Shown here: positions 23,158-37,043 of the stretch, one piece after another | Layout: every line of letters begins with the position of its first letter | Numbering within the stretch: the first letter of the stretch is position 1 | NCBI RefSeq assembly: GCF_003672135.1 | Contig: NC_039506.1 | Location: 14,322,001 to 14,386,000, forward strand | DNA length: 64,000 nucleotides | Source: Ooceraea biroi | Taxonomy: Eukaryota; Arthropoda; Insecta; Hymenoptera; Formicidae | Direction: 5' to 3' | Position numbers and translations under genes: made by a program | The notes under the pieces: generated by a model | Told to the model about the DNA's origin: nothing | The model's input: only the letters and a program-made list of their open reading frames with translations | Databases searched by the model: none

Positions 23158-26100
23158 AAGGTATGATCTATCAAAATTTCAATGACTTCAATCGGAAAGT
23201 AAGTAAGAGCGGCCAGTAAAAGTGACAATCTCGATTGAAATCATAAACTAATTTCCACAAATTTCACATGCTTTCTTCGCGCGCACATCTTCTCCCCACG
23301 TCGTCACTTCGTCAGTCGTCGAGTTTTCTCTGCCGCGCTATTGTGGAATAATGTACCACGTCTCGGATGCAGACATCTTATAAAAGTGCCAGCGACTCAG
23401 CATGGCAGCGTCCAACGGTTTTAAACTGTCGCGCGTGCATCGCAAAAAGTTTACTGCGCTCGTAAACTCATGCGCGTGGATAAGGATTATACATGAGGCA
23501 GCAAACGGCCGCACGTGCGGTATGAGCTCTTGCATTTTCAACCGCGAACTATTAGCATATTGCATTTGGCGAAAGCATTTAATTGCTTCGCTCTATTCCA
23601 GCGCAACGAATAAATTGCACGTGGCGTAAATACAGGGCGCCCGTGCAGACCGTTTAATCAATCTATATGATGCTACGCGGAGAAGAGACTGTAAATATAT
23701 AATACGTTATTTGTTAAACCCCCACGCGACCCCGCCGGCAAACCTTTATTAAATGCATCGTTGATTTCCGTTAATAATTGCATGATTGCGTTATTATTAG
23801 ATTACTATTACAATTTTATATACCTTAATCAATCGTTAATCAATCGCTCGAATCGCTCGGTCTCGAACGGATCACTCGAGTTGCGCGGAACTCCTCTCCT
23901 CTCTCCAAGACCGTAGCATTGAAATCCGTTTCGATGAAACGCTTTCAATCTACTTGTCAAAATTATTTCAGCGTAATCGATGCGAATTCGATAAACCGAC
24001 ATGCCGTGAACTGATGAGGAAATAACGTCGTGCTTATGATGTAACTGAAAGACTCTCGAGACGATAAACGAGCTTGTTTTGGACTCAAGTGCAAGATAAT
24101 GTTGCCACATCAAGCTGTCTTGGCGGAGAGCGACTGGGAAAACTCGGCCGCACTTGGCACACGCTGGAAATTGACTTTTCAGCACGGTATCAGCGTCGCA
24201 CGCTCGGTAAGAATAAATGGAACAACCGGGACCTCGCGTACCTATACGGTCGCGCGCACTTTTGATATATCTCAAGCGAGGCAGAAGCGAAACGCAAAAA
24301 GCACCCCAGCGCGAAAAACAAGGCGGGGGATGCTCGCGGATATTTTCCAGAAAATTGCACAACGGACAGCGGGCGCGCCACAGCGACGTTACCGAAAAGG
24401 CACGGTGCAATCGGTAACAAGAGAAAAAGTCGTCGATGTGACGGGATGGTGTTTGCCGCCCGTTTAGAAATCGATTTTCACGCTCGCAGCTCTGTCATTT
24501 TCGCACATGACCCGGAACGCAATGCGAAAAACCGTCCGCGACCTGAGAACGAGAGAGCCGAGTTATTTCATCAGGAAGACGTCCCGTTTTCCATCGTTTC
24601 CCGCAATCGAACACCGAAGAGAGAAAAAGAGAAAAAACGGCAAAACTAAGCTAAGTGAAGAATTACTCACTTTCTTTATTTTCACATCATGTGTGCTTTA
24701 AAGAGAAAAAGCGCAGCGAAACGCAAGTGGAGACGCGACAGTGGACGAACACAATTATCCGATCATCTCGCCTTTATCGTTATCACAGCGACGCGGAACA
24801 CCGAGAAATCTGCGCTACGTGAAATCCTGCCGAGTAACTTTCTCTCTTCTTCACTTTTCCTTTTTTATTTCGCAATAACGATACCATACACGTGCAGAAT
24901 TGCTTGAAGCCTTAACCTCGAGGAAGCGTGTAACGAGCCAATAAACGGCGGTAACAAACTGATGAGCAACGATACAGATTCGTGCGCGTACGTATACGCT
25001 GAAGATGAAAAAGTCTCGCGATCTCAAAAATTCGGGAGCTGGATGGAATAAAATAATCCACCCCCGAAATTCACCAGGGTGCGAATTCATTGCATCTCGA
25101 GTGGTCGTTTGAGAAGCAAGGGGTTGGTGGAGGCTCATAGATATTCCCCGAAAAACCCGGCAACGGTCATCCGGGAGCGCAAAGGGCGAGGGCGAGGATA
25201 ATTAGCTTTATCCGCGACGGGAATAAAACGCAATGGCGGAGATCGACGTCGGAATTGCCTGCGGCTGGCGAGATCCGCGAACTCCCAGGTGCTTCTTCCC
25301 TTCTTCCCTCGTCCCTCGCTTCCTGCGAACGGTATCGAATATGTATGACGCCACGGGCGGGTAGAAAACTGGCCTAATCTTATCAGCAGAGTTCTCTCTC
25401 TCGCTCTCTCTCTCTTTGCCAGCCACGGGCGTCAGAAATAGAGTTCTCTCTAAAGGCCGACTTCTTTCGCGCGCGCGCGCGCGAGTGCGCTTAGCGGATA
25501 CCGTCCCATGGGCAAGGTCTTCCGAAATTCCGTTTATAAGCTTATGTCAGTCGCACGTTGTAAACCCACGCGTCGTAAGTTATACATGATGGGTGCCGAG
25601 AACACCGACTGGCAGCAGCTGCCAGGAAGTCGAGAATAATCGAAGGTTCCTTGGCAAAAGAGCGAGAGAAAAATAAAGAGGAAGAGAGAGGAAGAGTGAA
25701 AGAGAGAGTTCGATTATCGCGTGTAAAATTGTGAAACTTCCTCCAGCGGAGCAGGAGCAATCTTTAGCGAACTCATGTAAACGGATAACTCTCAAGATTC
25801 CGTCCTCGTCCCAAATGGATCCTATGGACAAACGGCTATAGGCAACGTAACTCCCTTAACGATGCCCGTTTGAGATTGTCGAGGTATTGCGACGCAACCT
25901 AGTACGCTATTCAGGCAAGATGAGGCCTGCGGGCGAATTTCTGCCAACCGGTTGGCTTTGAGACACATGGTAGAAACACCGGCAGGAATACCGTATTCTC
26001 CGACGTGGCGGCTGGCAGCCAGTCGATTCTCTCGACTTGCGAACTATCGCAGTGACGTACGCTCACGCGTACACGGCGGAAATCCCGCGGGTGATTTACG

Positions 26101-29100
26101 TTTCTCTCGTCGTAGAGGACGGCGCGCGAGCGCGCCAAGCCTTCTTATTAAGTTCATTCTGCTCGTTTCGAGCTTAGCTTTCGGGATCCATAATACACGA
26201 GCATACGAAGACGCTAAAGCAGCTTTGCTCTTCGATCAGTCGGATATTACTCGCTACGCTCGCGCTGTGATTACGCAGTGAGCGACGACGAAGTGAGTCT
26301 TACTGCCTCTTGAGATTAATTATCCCGAGGGGTACATTTCCCGTAAAAGATATCGTGCACGAACATGATTCTTGGAAATTCTTTGGAGTCAGTAACGACG
26401 CATTTTTAAAGTGTCAATAAAAGTTCTTTAATATGCAACAAATGCGAATTTCTAAAATCTCTATTCAAGAACCAATAAAGATGTATACTAAAAATTACTC
26501 TCACATTGCAGAAATAATTTTTCCGCTAAAATATAAATTTCAGAGATCCACTCGTTTTATATAAAAGTCGTACATATCATCCTTTTCCACATTCCACACA
26601 AGTGTGAATATTTATATTATACATCACGATATTACCACGGGTCCGATAAAGTTTTCCAATTACACATCCGATAATCAATCAACAAGCAATCTTACTGGTT
26701 AATTCCGACCCGCAGGAAGATCATATTTCCATTTTCTCGCGTTCGGAGAAACAAATCAGACTTTGTTAGGATAATCGATTCAATTACGTTCCATTCGACG
26801 CGGAGAACCTTTCCCAAAGCGGGGGATTTTCATCGAGGCAGAAGCGTGGGTGCGGACATGACACCGCCTTCGCCGATAAGACCCTACCATCCCTCAACGA
26901 AAGTCCATCTCCGCGCGGGGATTGTCACAGTTCCGTAATCATACCAGCCGGACACGTTGGTCCCGCTGTTAACGCCATGTACACATCGGGAAGCGATAAG
27001 CGATAGCCTACAAAGAGCGAGCCAATTATAGCTGCAACTCTGATAACGTGGAAACCACCATTATCAAATTATTTTAATTAAGCAAATCAAAATAAGAACT
27101 GACCTATGTAGCTCACGTCTGCAAAAATAAATGAGTGGATCTATTTTGGTTATAAGACAGATTAGATAGAGTAGACAACCGACTGAGTGATCAACCTTGC
27201 TACCCGGCACAGTTCTGCTCGCTCGTCCGCCTCGTTTTAATTAATTCAAATCGCCTTATCGGAGTTCCGTGTGCTTGAATCGCGCTTGATAAGCGCCACT
27301 CCTTGCAACTACATCATTCACAAACTGATCGTCGATGTGCGCGCGCTTTAAGTAGGAGAAGCATGTGGGAGAAGAGACGAAGAAGATGGGAAAAGAACGA
27401 GTAAATCGAGAAAGAGAGAGAGAAAGATAGAAAGAGAGATTTCTCCAGTCAGAGATTCCCCCGATCAAACGGATACAGCGGATTTTCCTCGGCCGGCGAA
27501 ATTCGCCCGAGGAAATTCGGGAAACCCTTTTCTCGTCCGACAAATTGCACCACAGCCTCTACCGCCGCTCGGGGAACCGGTCAGGTCCCGCCACCACGAA
27601 GAAACCTTCGCACCCTCTTCCGCCGTCCTCGATTCCGGCCGCCACGTGTGCCAACATTCGATTCCTCGGGAACGCGGCTCCGGTTTTAATTAATCAAGCG
27701 GCAGAGCGAGCGAGGGGGAGCGAGGGAGAGAAAGACACTACGAGTCTCTTCCGGGATCGGTCAGTACCACCCTCACGACTGCACCCGGCTTTTTGTTCAT
27801 GTAATCGTTATCCGGGTTCTTCCAGATCCTGCATGTACACGCACACTCGCGTCGTACATCCGCGCCGGAACCGCAGGATGTACAGTTCGATTGGTGAATA
27901 AGAAATGGAAATCGAATCGTGGAGGAGAAAGAAAAAACGAAGTGACACCCCCGCTTGTCAGGGTCCATGAGCTCGTCGATCACGTCGCGACGTCGGTGCC
28001 GTTTCTGGCATAAATGTGCCGGCGCAAATGTATCGAGGGGTTGCGCGGAAATTAATTGCGCGCATTTCTGTCCGGACAGCCGCCGTGAGCTGAGATTTAA
28101 TTGGATTATCTATAAAGGCTTGTCGACACACCGCGTTCACCGGTTGCTACCAATTGCTGCATGCACGTGTGTCCCGACGCAATGCCAACGCAAAATCGCA
28201 GCCCGCAGATCATGCATGCGTAAACCGTATGGGGCGAGCATGTTTATATTTGATTCTGGGATAATTAGGTGAGATCATAGATAACCCGTAACGTGTCGAT
28301 TCCAAAAAGAGATTTATTCTACACTCGTAATTCCGCGCTTGCTGCGCTTCATTACGTTTGACTGCGAAGAGTGCTCTTTTGTGGACAGAATAACTCATTG
28401 ACTGGTCATACACTTTTCATTTTAATTGAAAAATATTTTCATATGAAAGCAGAACAAAATAAATAAATAAAGTCATAAAATTGTATTGAGAAGCTATATT
28501 AAAAATCTTGATTTTATGTAAAGTAATATTATTTTCGATAATTTTGTAATTGCATAAGAAGCATGTCAAAATATATTTTTTCTTTCCCTTCTGCAGAAAA
28601 ATTAATTTTCTATACTTTCTTTTCGCATTATATTTTTCTCGTTACTTGGAAACAAATGTTCACTCAATAATCGAGATTTACTAAAGTACACTTGTGTGGC
28701 TCGCGATCGCATACTTAATCGCTGCCGTGTTTCCTTACGTCGGTAAAATCTAAGGCTGTGCGAGGATCGCTGCAGTGAGGAATCGTGATATAAATTAGAA
28801 TTTCCCATACGTATAGCGCGTGCGGAAGGAAGAAACGTAGAAAGAAGCGAAGAACAGCGCATATCGCATACATTCAGCTCGTTTGCAATTTGAATCGTTT
28901 ATCACGCTCGAACGGACCTACGAGCCGGATCCGTCGTCGAGGCGCGAATCTCGCATTCGGAATCGCCGTGAAATAAAGTCCTTCGAAAATCGAGGCGACC
29001 TAATTTATTTCGAGCACGCGTGTCGAAAATTAACACGTTGATTCTCGCACCGTGTACCGGAAGCGAGATCTTTGCGTGATACCTGCTCGCTAGATACTTC

Positions 29101-29433
29101 GTGCGACGTGCATTGACAATTGTGACAGATTTTCGACAAATTTTCGAAACGTAAATGAACGCATGGGTTGTAACATTATATCTGTCCCGTTTGTTTAGTC
29201 TTTCTAATAACGAATCAAGAGACACGGTAGTGTCTCACTCCAAGTATACGCGCGGCGAGACCGCACCGTGACTCTTTTACGCGAAGCGACGCTTTCGCAG
29301 ACACTCAGATTATTAGATCTCAATAACGGCTGATCCGATCAACTTCTAAGTAGGCTCAATGGATAGTTTGGGTTCAAATTGCATAAGAAAAGTGTTTTTA
29401 TTTTTCTCCTACGTGTCCTACGAGCGGAGATAT
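23158..29433. other. Unique non-coding DNA
   Basis: No gene recognised. Short GC run at 25471-25484 and GA-rich stretches near 25385-25420, 25660-25700 and 27405-27445. Long chance frames overlap on opposite strands at 23829-24467. Confidence 0.6.
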
Positions 29434-29628
29434 TGCGATGCAAAGTTCGAAATGTCACGATTTTACGATTAAGATACTCCGTTTTCTCCTTGTCTGTCAA
29501 GTGAAGGCAAGAGGGGCTCGCGGAGAGACGAATGAAAAAATGTGAAGTTCGCTAATTTCGACGCTAGATGGCTCGAAATGACACGTAAATGTAGAGTCGA
29601 TAATGCTAAATGCAGTATCGATCAATAT

Positions 29629-29772
29629 CGTCGCACTTCGAATTTTGCATAACTGTTTAAATATTTCTTTAATTTTAATCATCTCTTAATACATTTTATA
29701 TGGCACGGTAGTTAAGAGTTGATTAAAATCAAAGAAACGTTTATAAAGTTATGGAATATTCGAAATATGACG
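29629..29772. repeat. Old imperfect inverted repeat (about 61-base arms)
   Basis: CGTCGCACTTCGAATTTTGC...AATCATCTCTTAA (29629-29689) pairs with TTAAGAGTTGATT...CGAAATATGACG (29712-29772) with scattered mismatches and a 22-base loop. A related sequence (GTTCGAAATGTCACGATTTT) lies near 29446, suggesting a larger decayed element. Confidence 0.65.
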
Positions 29773-29829
29773 ATTTGAGACACACACACACGCGCGCGCG
29801 CGCACGCGCGCACACTAGCCACACTGCTA

Positions 29830-29912
29830 CAAAGTCGGGTAACTGCGCGCCCATAATATAAAGACGGGTTGCTGTGCGCCCACAAAGACGGGTCGCTGTG
29901 CGCCTACAAAGA
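29830..29912. repeat. Minisatellite, 24-bp unit, three to four copies
   Basis: Unit AAAGACGGGTCGCTGTGCGC plus CTAC or CCAC repeats at 29860 and 29884, with diverged copies on both sides. A CA/CG alternating run precedes it (29782-29816). Confidence 0.8.
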
Positions 29913-29930
29913 CACTACAAAATGTGTGAA

Positions 29931-30679
29931 ATCACAATAAAATTACCTTTTTAAAAAAAGGTACAAAAAAGCGCCAAGCATACGCGCCCGAAGAACGCGT
30001 TCAAAGATGACCTCTATAAAACTAATGATATCAACAAATTTCGCCAATTATAAAAATGATTATTTATGCAAACCAAAAAATCTATTACATTTATTCTATT
30101 TATTACATCTATTATATTTTTATACAACTAAATATTTTAATACATATAAATATTTCAATACAAATAAGTGTTTTTTTAAAATACTTGGCGCTGCTAAACC
30201 GAATCATTATGTTAATTGCCTCATTCTCTTTCTTTCTCTCTTGTGAATGCGTGCATGTGTGTGTATGTGTGTGACATTAGAATTAAGCATAGAATAAGTT
30301 TAACTACATTTGTACATACATGTATTTCAGCGAGGTGTTATGTAATTTAGAGTGTAAAGAAATTATTGTAATCTTTAGATTATTTAAATACTAAGACAAT
30401 TATTGAATCGGTTTAGCAGCGCCAAGTATTTTGAAAAAACACTTATTTGTATTGAAATATTTATATGTATTAAAATATTTAGTTGTATAAAAATATAATA
30501 GATGTAATAAATAGAATAAATGTAATAGATTTTTTGGTTTGCATAAATAATCATTTTTATAATTGGCGAAATTTGTTGATATCATTAGTTTTATAGAGGT
30601 CATCTTTGAACGCGTTCTTCGGGCGCATATGCTTGGCGCTTTTTTGTACCTTTTTTTAAAAAGGTAATTTTATTGTGAT
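29931..30679. mobile_element. 749-bp foldback element with about 276-base arms
   Basis: The left arm (ATCACAATAAAATTACCTTT ... GCGCTGCTAAACCGAATCA) and the right arm (30404-30679) are nearly exact complements; I noticed only a few differences. The 197-base loop holds a short GT microsatellite (30251-30274) and no gene. Matching frames in both arms are a consequence of the palindrome, not evidence for a protein. No clear target duplication. Confidence 0.85.
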
Positions 30680-33600
30680 ATATGTTACAACCCAATACCT
30701 ACTTATTCGCGTTGGATGACAGTGAAAAAAGAAAGGAAACAATAAAATGCACAAACGATGATGAACAGCGACGCGTAACGAACTGTAACACCACGCTGGT
30801 GCAGCTTCGGCGCCACTCTCGGTCGCAACGATTTGTGTTGGTGCGCGCGGTTCCGCAACAGCATGCCAATAATAATAATTTAATTACGCGCTTCGTCGTC
30901 GTCGATATCGCACAGCCTCGTGACGGGATATAAATTCGCGTTCAAACACAGCGAATCGTGGAAATCGCGCGTATCCGGAGATTCGGGGCAAATAATTTCG
31001 CCGCATTAACGAGATCCTGCTCAAAAAGCGCGGCGCCAACGCGGCGCGCTAATTCCACCGCGCGTTACCGTGTATAATTATATACGCTAAATAATTATAT
31101 AACCGCTCGCGTATCAGTAAACACTCACTGTCGGAAAGAAAACGTGTATCCATGCCTAATTGTGAGTGGGTGAGATAGAAAAATGATAGAGACGAATCTC
31201 GACATCCATTCTTCTTCGCATTTAGCTCGCGAGATATCAGCAATTTGAATCGTCGTCGTAGAAAAAATATTGCTATTGACAGCATCGGAATAACGAAGTG
31301 CGAGTATTGATACTGTACCGTCAGCATCGCGGTACGCGATCGGAATCGTGGGAGAACGTAGTGGAGGGCGTTCAACCTTCGTGACCCCTGCGGTGCATCC
31401 GTTACAAAGGAACAATAAAATATCAGATAACGAAATCTGAGACGAGCGAACGGATCGGTGGGAAACGAGGTAGAGAGGAAGCCACCATGTACAATTGTGT
31501 GGTTAACATGTTTGTCGTTCAGCCAGGCGCGTGTACCCAACATCAATAGAGCAACGTCGGTAGCCCGCGGTTGGTAGGCGAGATCGATTTTTATCTAGTA
31601 ACTACGGCTGCAAAATCGCTTTCCTTCCTTCGTTCCTGTCCCTTCGCCTCTCCGCCCACTCATCCTTTTAAATACGCCGTTGCTGAGCATGAATTTTATA
31701 GAATCCTCAATCGGACCGATTGAGATACGCATCGCGGCAAAGCGCGATTAAATCCGATTTCAATTGGCAGAATATTCCACTCGTAATGCGTTACGGATCT
31801 AATCGTGTCCAGAATTAAAATTTAAATGTTTAACGCAAAATATGGTAGAAACATACCGAGCGCTCACTCATTTTATTTTACATAAATACAATATAAGCGT
31901 GCAATGAAGCAAAAGTCTGATGCATCGCTGACCACGATAGCGTTTACGTGCATTCACGATATCGTGTGATACTGTATGTATCAATATCCTTTTTCGGGTA
32001 ATTACAGGATCGAGTAAAAAGCGCTATTAATCCTCACCCGGCCGCCACTTTTAGGGATTCGACGAAATTGTTTTCGGCGTTATCTTGCATGGTTGCCCGG
32101 CCATATTATTTCGCTGCGATGTTAACGTTAACATCCCACTGAACCCTATCGATACCGTAAGCGATCGGTACGTTATACCAGATGCCTCTCCCTTCCAGAT
32201 GATCGCTCGATCCATGCTCTGGCTGTGGCATAAACCAGAGTCAACGCTCAGGAACCACGAGGTAATGCATGATGGATGGTTCCGTGTAGGGGTGTTATCG
32301 GGATTGCCGTCAAGACGTGCGTTTAGACAGACTCGATAGCAAGTGTGCGTGCACGGAATCATTTACTCTTTGATTGGTATCATATGAGTATCTTGTAACT
32401 CGATCTCTTACGTGTACTATACTCGCGAAGATACTCGAGTTTCATCAAAAGTGTCCGTATTATCCTATATATGGATGCTTTGATTGATACATATGTATAT
32501 AAGTACCCATTTCCGTGTAAAGAATATTTCATGTACAAGTATCAAATATAAAAATAATATTTCTTGCGAATAAAGCAAAGCAAACTTTAATTCAATACTT
32601 TCGCAAATACACAGCAATCATACAGCTGAATAAAGAATACTATTCTTCTTCTACCCCCTGCTTGGTACTTCTCCTCCACTCGCGAATAAAAATTTCGAAA
32701 TTGACGTGATACATACTCTCGATGTTTAGAATATTAAGATATGAATACCACCGCTAAATCCGACATGCAGCTGACATGAACAGTACGTAATAACGCATTA
32801 TATTCGATAGCAATTATATCGAACCGTAGCGACGCATTTGACGAGAGAATTCGGGCCAGGAGGTAATCGGCGGTATCTATCGGACATTGCCAGACGCTTT
32901 CCAGGGTCGACCTATGAAAGCGTAATTAGCACGGGGTATGAGACGGCGGCTTCGACGACGAAACGGGTCCTCGCTAATGAGCGATCGAAATTTCGAACGC
33001 GCTCGTGGCGCGCGCCGGAAGGCACGTACCGTCTTGCAACCCTCTGAAATAATTCTGGCGTTACTCCGGAGCCGGAGTATATTAGTCCTCGCCTCCCGAC
33101 GCCGTCGATCGAACCCTGAAAGGGTGCTCCTCCCTTCCTCCTATCGCGAGGCGATAAGTCGGTAATCGTCGTACTTGCGAGGGTGTTCGGCGCGGACGCA
33201 ATTAGCGCTTGATTTGTCGCTCTCGATTTCCGTCGCGCCGTCGAACGGCCTAAAAAGCTCCGCTCTAGTTAACCCCCGTGCTGATATCCCGGAGGTAATC
33301 CCATGGCGTGGCCATCTTGGAGATCGCGCGGAGAGACCCTTCCGGCAAAAACGCGTCGCGCTGGAAGCGTAATTGCGCGCGGCTCGCGGCGCCGAGCATC
33401 TCGGCCTCGTGACGTGCACGGAATACGTGGCTTCGGCAATGAAATTGCCGGGATAATTGGCTCCTTGTCGCCTCGTGCGACGCGCAAGTCTCGACGACTT
33501 GATACGTCGTCGCCGTCGTCGAGTCGAGCTGGTTCTTTGCCCGAGCTCGAAATTAACGCGGCTCGCCCTTTCGGCCCTTAACCGGAAACACCCGCAATTT

Positions 33601-36600
33601 TTTCTGCCGGATGTCGCGACGAGGAATACATTCTAAAGCCACAAAGAGAACGGAGAAAAGGTGTCATTAATAACTCGCGAGAGAGGAGAGCCAAAAGAGA
33701 TCATAAATCATTAATGGGCTTATGTGACTTGGCACATTGTCCCGAGTTCTCGATTACAATAGAGGGTTTCACATTCGAGCGGTGGGATATTCGTGTATTG
33801 TTACGATACTTGTAAATGAGCAGCAAGAGGATATAATATTTATACAAACTGAAAATCTAATATACATTTTTCTGCCATTATAAAATACAGATAAATCGAA
33901 CAGCATTTGGTATTTTAATCAGTATTACTTTTAGTTGTTCTCAATAACGCCGGCAACATAAAAGAGAGGAGGAACGTGGTCGTTCGTCACGGGACGGTTG
34001 CGCTGCAAAGCACGTAGTTGTATATGTACGTACCAACACCAGACACTACATCGATTTCGCTTTTAATTCTTCGCCCGTCTTAATGGTCGTCGGTAGAATT
34101 TACGGCAGCTGCGAAGCTGTTGGCTCAGCAGTTATGTTAACGAGAACGCAAATTGATTTGTACGCGAGTGTAAAGTCGTAAAAGAGGAAAACGGAGGCGA
34201 AGGAGGAACGCGCGTCTGTGTGGTCGCGGCGTTTCGGTGTTTTCTCAGCGCTCGGGCCGTGTCAATTATTTCAACCCCGAATTCCTAGCATAAGGGGAAA
34301 CGAGGAAGAGCCACCGACCCCCCTCCCCCAACGTGAAACGCTCTCAGGACTGTCTAAAAACGCTCGCGCTCTCACAAATCCCGTCGACGTATTTATGCCG
34401 GACGCGTATAAAGGCGACGTATGCGAGCACTTTGCCACGGCGAAGGGACGGCCGCGATATTTTTAGACGGCCATTGACGAGGTCGGGAACTGATTTGTAG
34501 TAATCTTAAGTGTAGACAAATGTGCACCCGACGATCGTGCGTCTATTGCCCCTCGGCGCCTGAATAATCGCTGAACGTATATAAATTTACGACACGGCGA
34601 GACACTTCTTCCCGGCCCTGGTGTAATTAACGGCGTCGCGTATTTCAGTGTCCATTGTGCGAGACGTGTAACGTCACGGTGAAAAATGTCGAGAATTGTC
34701 CGCGTGAAGATAACATTTGCAGCCAGTCGTTATAGACATTACGGACTGTCAGATGGCACAATGCAGAGGACGATCGATGTTTAAATCTGCGTGACCGCAA
34801 CCCAGCGAGCTGCATGAGAAATAAAATAGCGATATACGTGTATAAAAAAATTCGAGGAATCGTTTGTTGGGAATCCTACGCGTCGGATATTTCGGCCACT
34901 CACGGTACTTTTACAGAAATTTGTCTACGTTTATAGTGACATAACGTCACCAAGTGCAAAGTTTACGAAGTCTGAGGACGTAAAAAAAAGAAAATGAGGG
35001 AATATACGTTGTGCGGGGATCGCGAAAGTAGAGTTTTTGGCAGCTTACCCAATAACTTTTTAAATCGCTTCAACGCGCTCCAAGCGCGTTGCGGCGCCGC
35101 TTTTTATTGCGAGTTTACGGTCGGATGCGATCCTTCCAACTTGGTATACTTGTGAAAACGCTGATCATTTTTTACGACATTATTGCGTACGCGAACTTTA
35201 GCAGTTGAACTTATAAAACGAGCAGTTATTTACACTTTAGCGCAACTACGGACAGATCCGCGTGGATAAAAACGTATAATGCAATAAACGAGAAAACGAA
35301 ACTGGATTCTAAAACCATGTCTTTTTGGAAGATTTAAAATATTTCACATTATAAATAATATTTAAAGGAGTATAAAATGTTATATTGCACATTTCATAGA
35401 ATTCATACGATTCATAAAATTTTAGTAACTATGAGCAATTTATTTTATTAATCTATGTTTCAATAAACCCAGAGGCTCTCAAAAAAGTCATGCAACATTT
35501 CAAGTGCATGCCAAATCTAGATATCGCCAATTCGAGTATTCAAGAATTAATTTAGGAAGACTCTAAAAGGATTTTAGGATTTTTGGATTATCGGCTCCTC
35601 TTTTCCATCACTTCAAATATGCATACCCATTTTTTAATCGGTTTAGTCACTTTGTCGATATAGAGGAAACACGCGCGCCAAATACATGTACGCGCATCGA
35701 GATTTTTCTACGTAACATGCGTTCAAAGCGTGCACTTTTCATACTTTAAATAGCACGGAGGAAATTCGCCCGCTACGTTTTTCGTGGCATGAAAAACGCA
35801 TGATTCACCGCCGCGTAAAAGTCGGAAAAAGATGCATGTGCGTCACGTCGGGAAAAGCCGTAAGTACATAGCTGCATTGACATTTAACATATGCAGCTCT
35901 TATGTCATCCATAGCTCATGGGTTTAACCCTTCATTTACGAGGGCTTTAGGCGTAAGCAGACGTGATTCCGAAAGAGACCCTTAGGGGTACGTGTCATAT
36001 GTCACAGGCATGGAGACAAAAGGTCCCACGCGGGGAAAAAGATATTTTTGGAGTTTCGATCCTTGGATTTTTACTTGGTCTTTTTCTTGTTGCAAGAGTA
36101 AGAATTGTCATGAATATGTCGAGTATCGAAAATAAAAATATATCGAAACTATGTAGAGTAGCATTAATTAATCGTGTTAAAGTTGTAGGTGCATATTTTG
36201 CTAATTTATTAGCTACTACAGATTGTCGAGCAACTTTCAGTCTTTTGACTCCTGCGCCACCAAGATTTTTGTCAAAATGCATTTTTAACGTTACTTTAAC
36301 GCGATGTTAATTACGCCGTTGATGAGATAAACGTAATTCCGCGGCGGGAAAGAGGACAGCGACGCATCGCGGGACGGGCAGGCGTGTAATTCCCAGTAAA
36401 ACACGCGGTATAAAAATAAAAGCGCGCACTCGGGATAGGACGAAACGCAAAATTTGTTACGAACAGGCGGCTGTTTGTTAAATTTATATCGCGACCGGGC
36501 TAAGCGCTCGGTATACAAATTACATGCCGCAGTTTAGCTTGCTTCAACAAAGATTACCCTTACACATACGCGCCCGTGTCCCGAGATTTCCATCTCGTTC

Positions 36601-36920
36601 AGCGTTAACAAGAAACCTTAACGAGAGCCCACTTGTAACCGGGAGCACAGCCCCGGAGAGAGATCTAAAAAGATTCCGCGCCTCCACCCCGGCGCGAATG
36701 ACAACGACGTACTTATGTAAACCGTATGTTTTTACACTCGCCGTTAAATCATTCCCGATTGGGCTCATCGCAACACCCGTCCGTGCCCTCGTCCGAAAGA
36801 CCATACTAATAAAAGGGGGCCGCGGCTCTTCCCGAACAAAATGGAGCGTCATCTGGAGCGATCAAAAATCCGCCGCGCCACATCGCAGACGAAAGAAGTG
36901 CCGATCAATTTTGCAACTTT
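30680..36920. other. Unique non-coding DNA
   Basis: No gene recognised. 32838-33581 has chance frames on both strands in GC-rich sequence. 36030-36290 is a more AT-rich block open on both strands (see findings). Confidence 0.55.
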
Positions 36921-37043
36921 AGGTCTGTTTTTTATTACTGCACTACTGAACTGGTGCAATACGTGGTGAAGTGAGACAAATATATTTTTTCTCACTCCAA
37001 CTTATTGCACCAGGTCGGCAGTGCAGCAATAAAAAACAGACCT
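36921..37043. mobile_element. 123-bp hairpin MITE
   Basis: Termini AGGTCTGTTTTTTATT and complement, arms of about 42 bases (through CTGGTGCAATA), flanked by TTT on both sides. If the true terminus is GGTCTG, the flanks are TTA and TTT, near a PIF/Harbinger-type duplication. Confidence 0.75.

Noticed and set aside
25952..26281. 109-codon frame with a hydrophobic stretch (LLIKFILLVSSLAFG) like a signal peptide
   Set aside because: The hydrophobic stretch is internal, no Met precedes it closely, and there is no supporting motif.
30007..30603. Matching 67-79-codon frames near 30007 and 30603
   Set aside because: Again the two arms of one foldback element, AT-rich and hydrophobic by composition.
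32051..32362. Possible exon with a donor-like GAGGTAATG near 32261
   Set aside because: No acceptor upstream and no conserved motif in either strand's frame.
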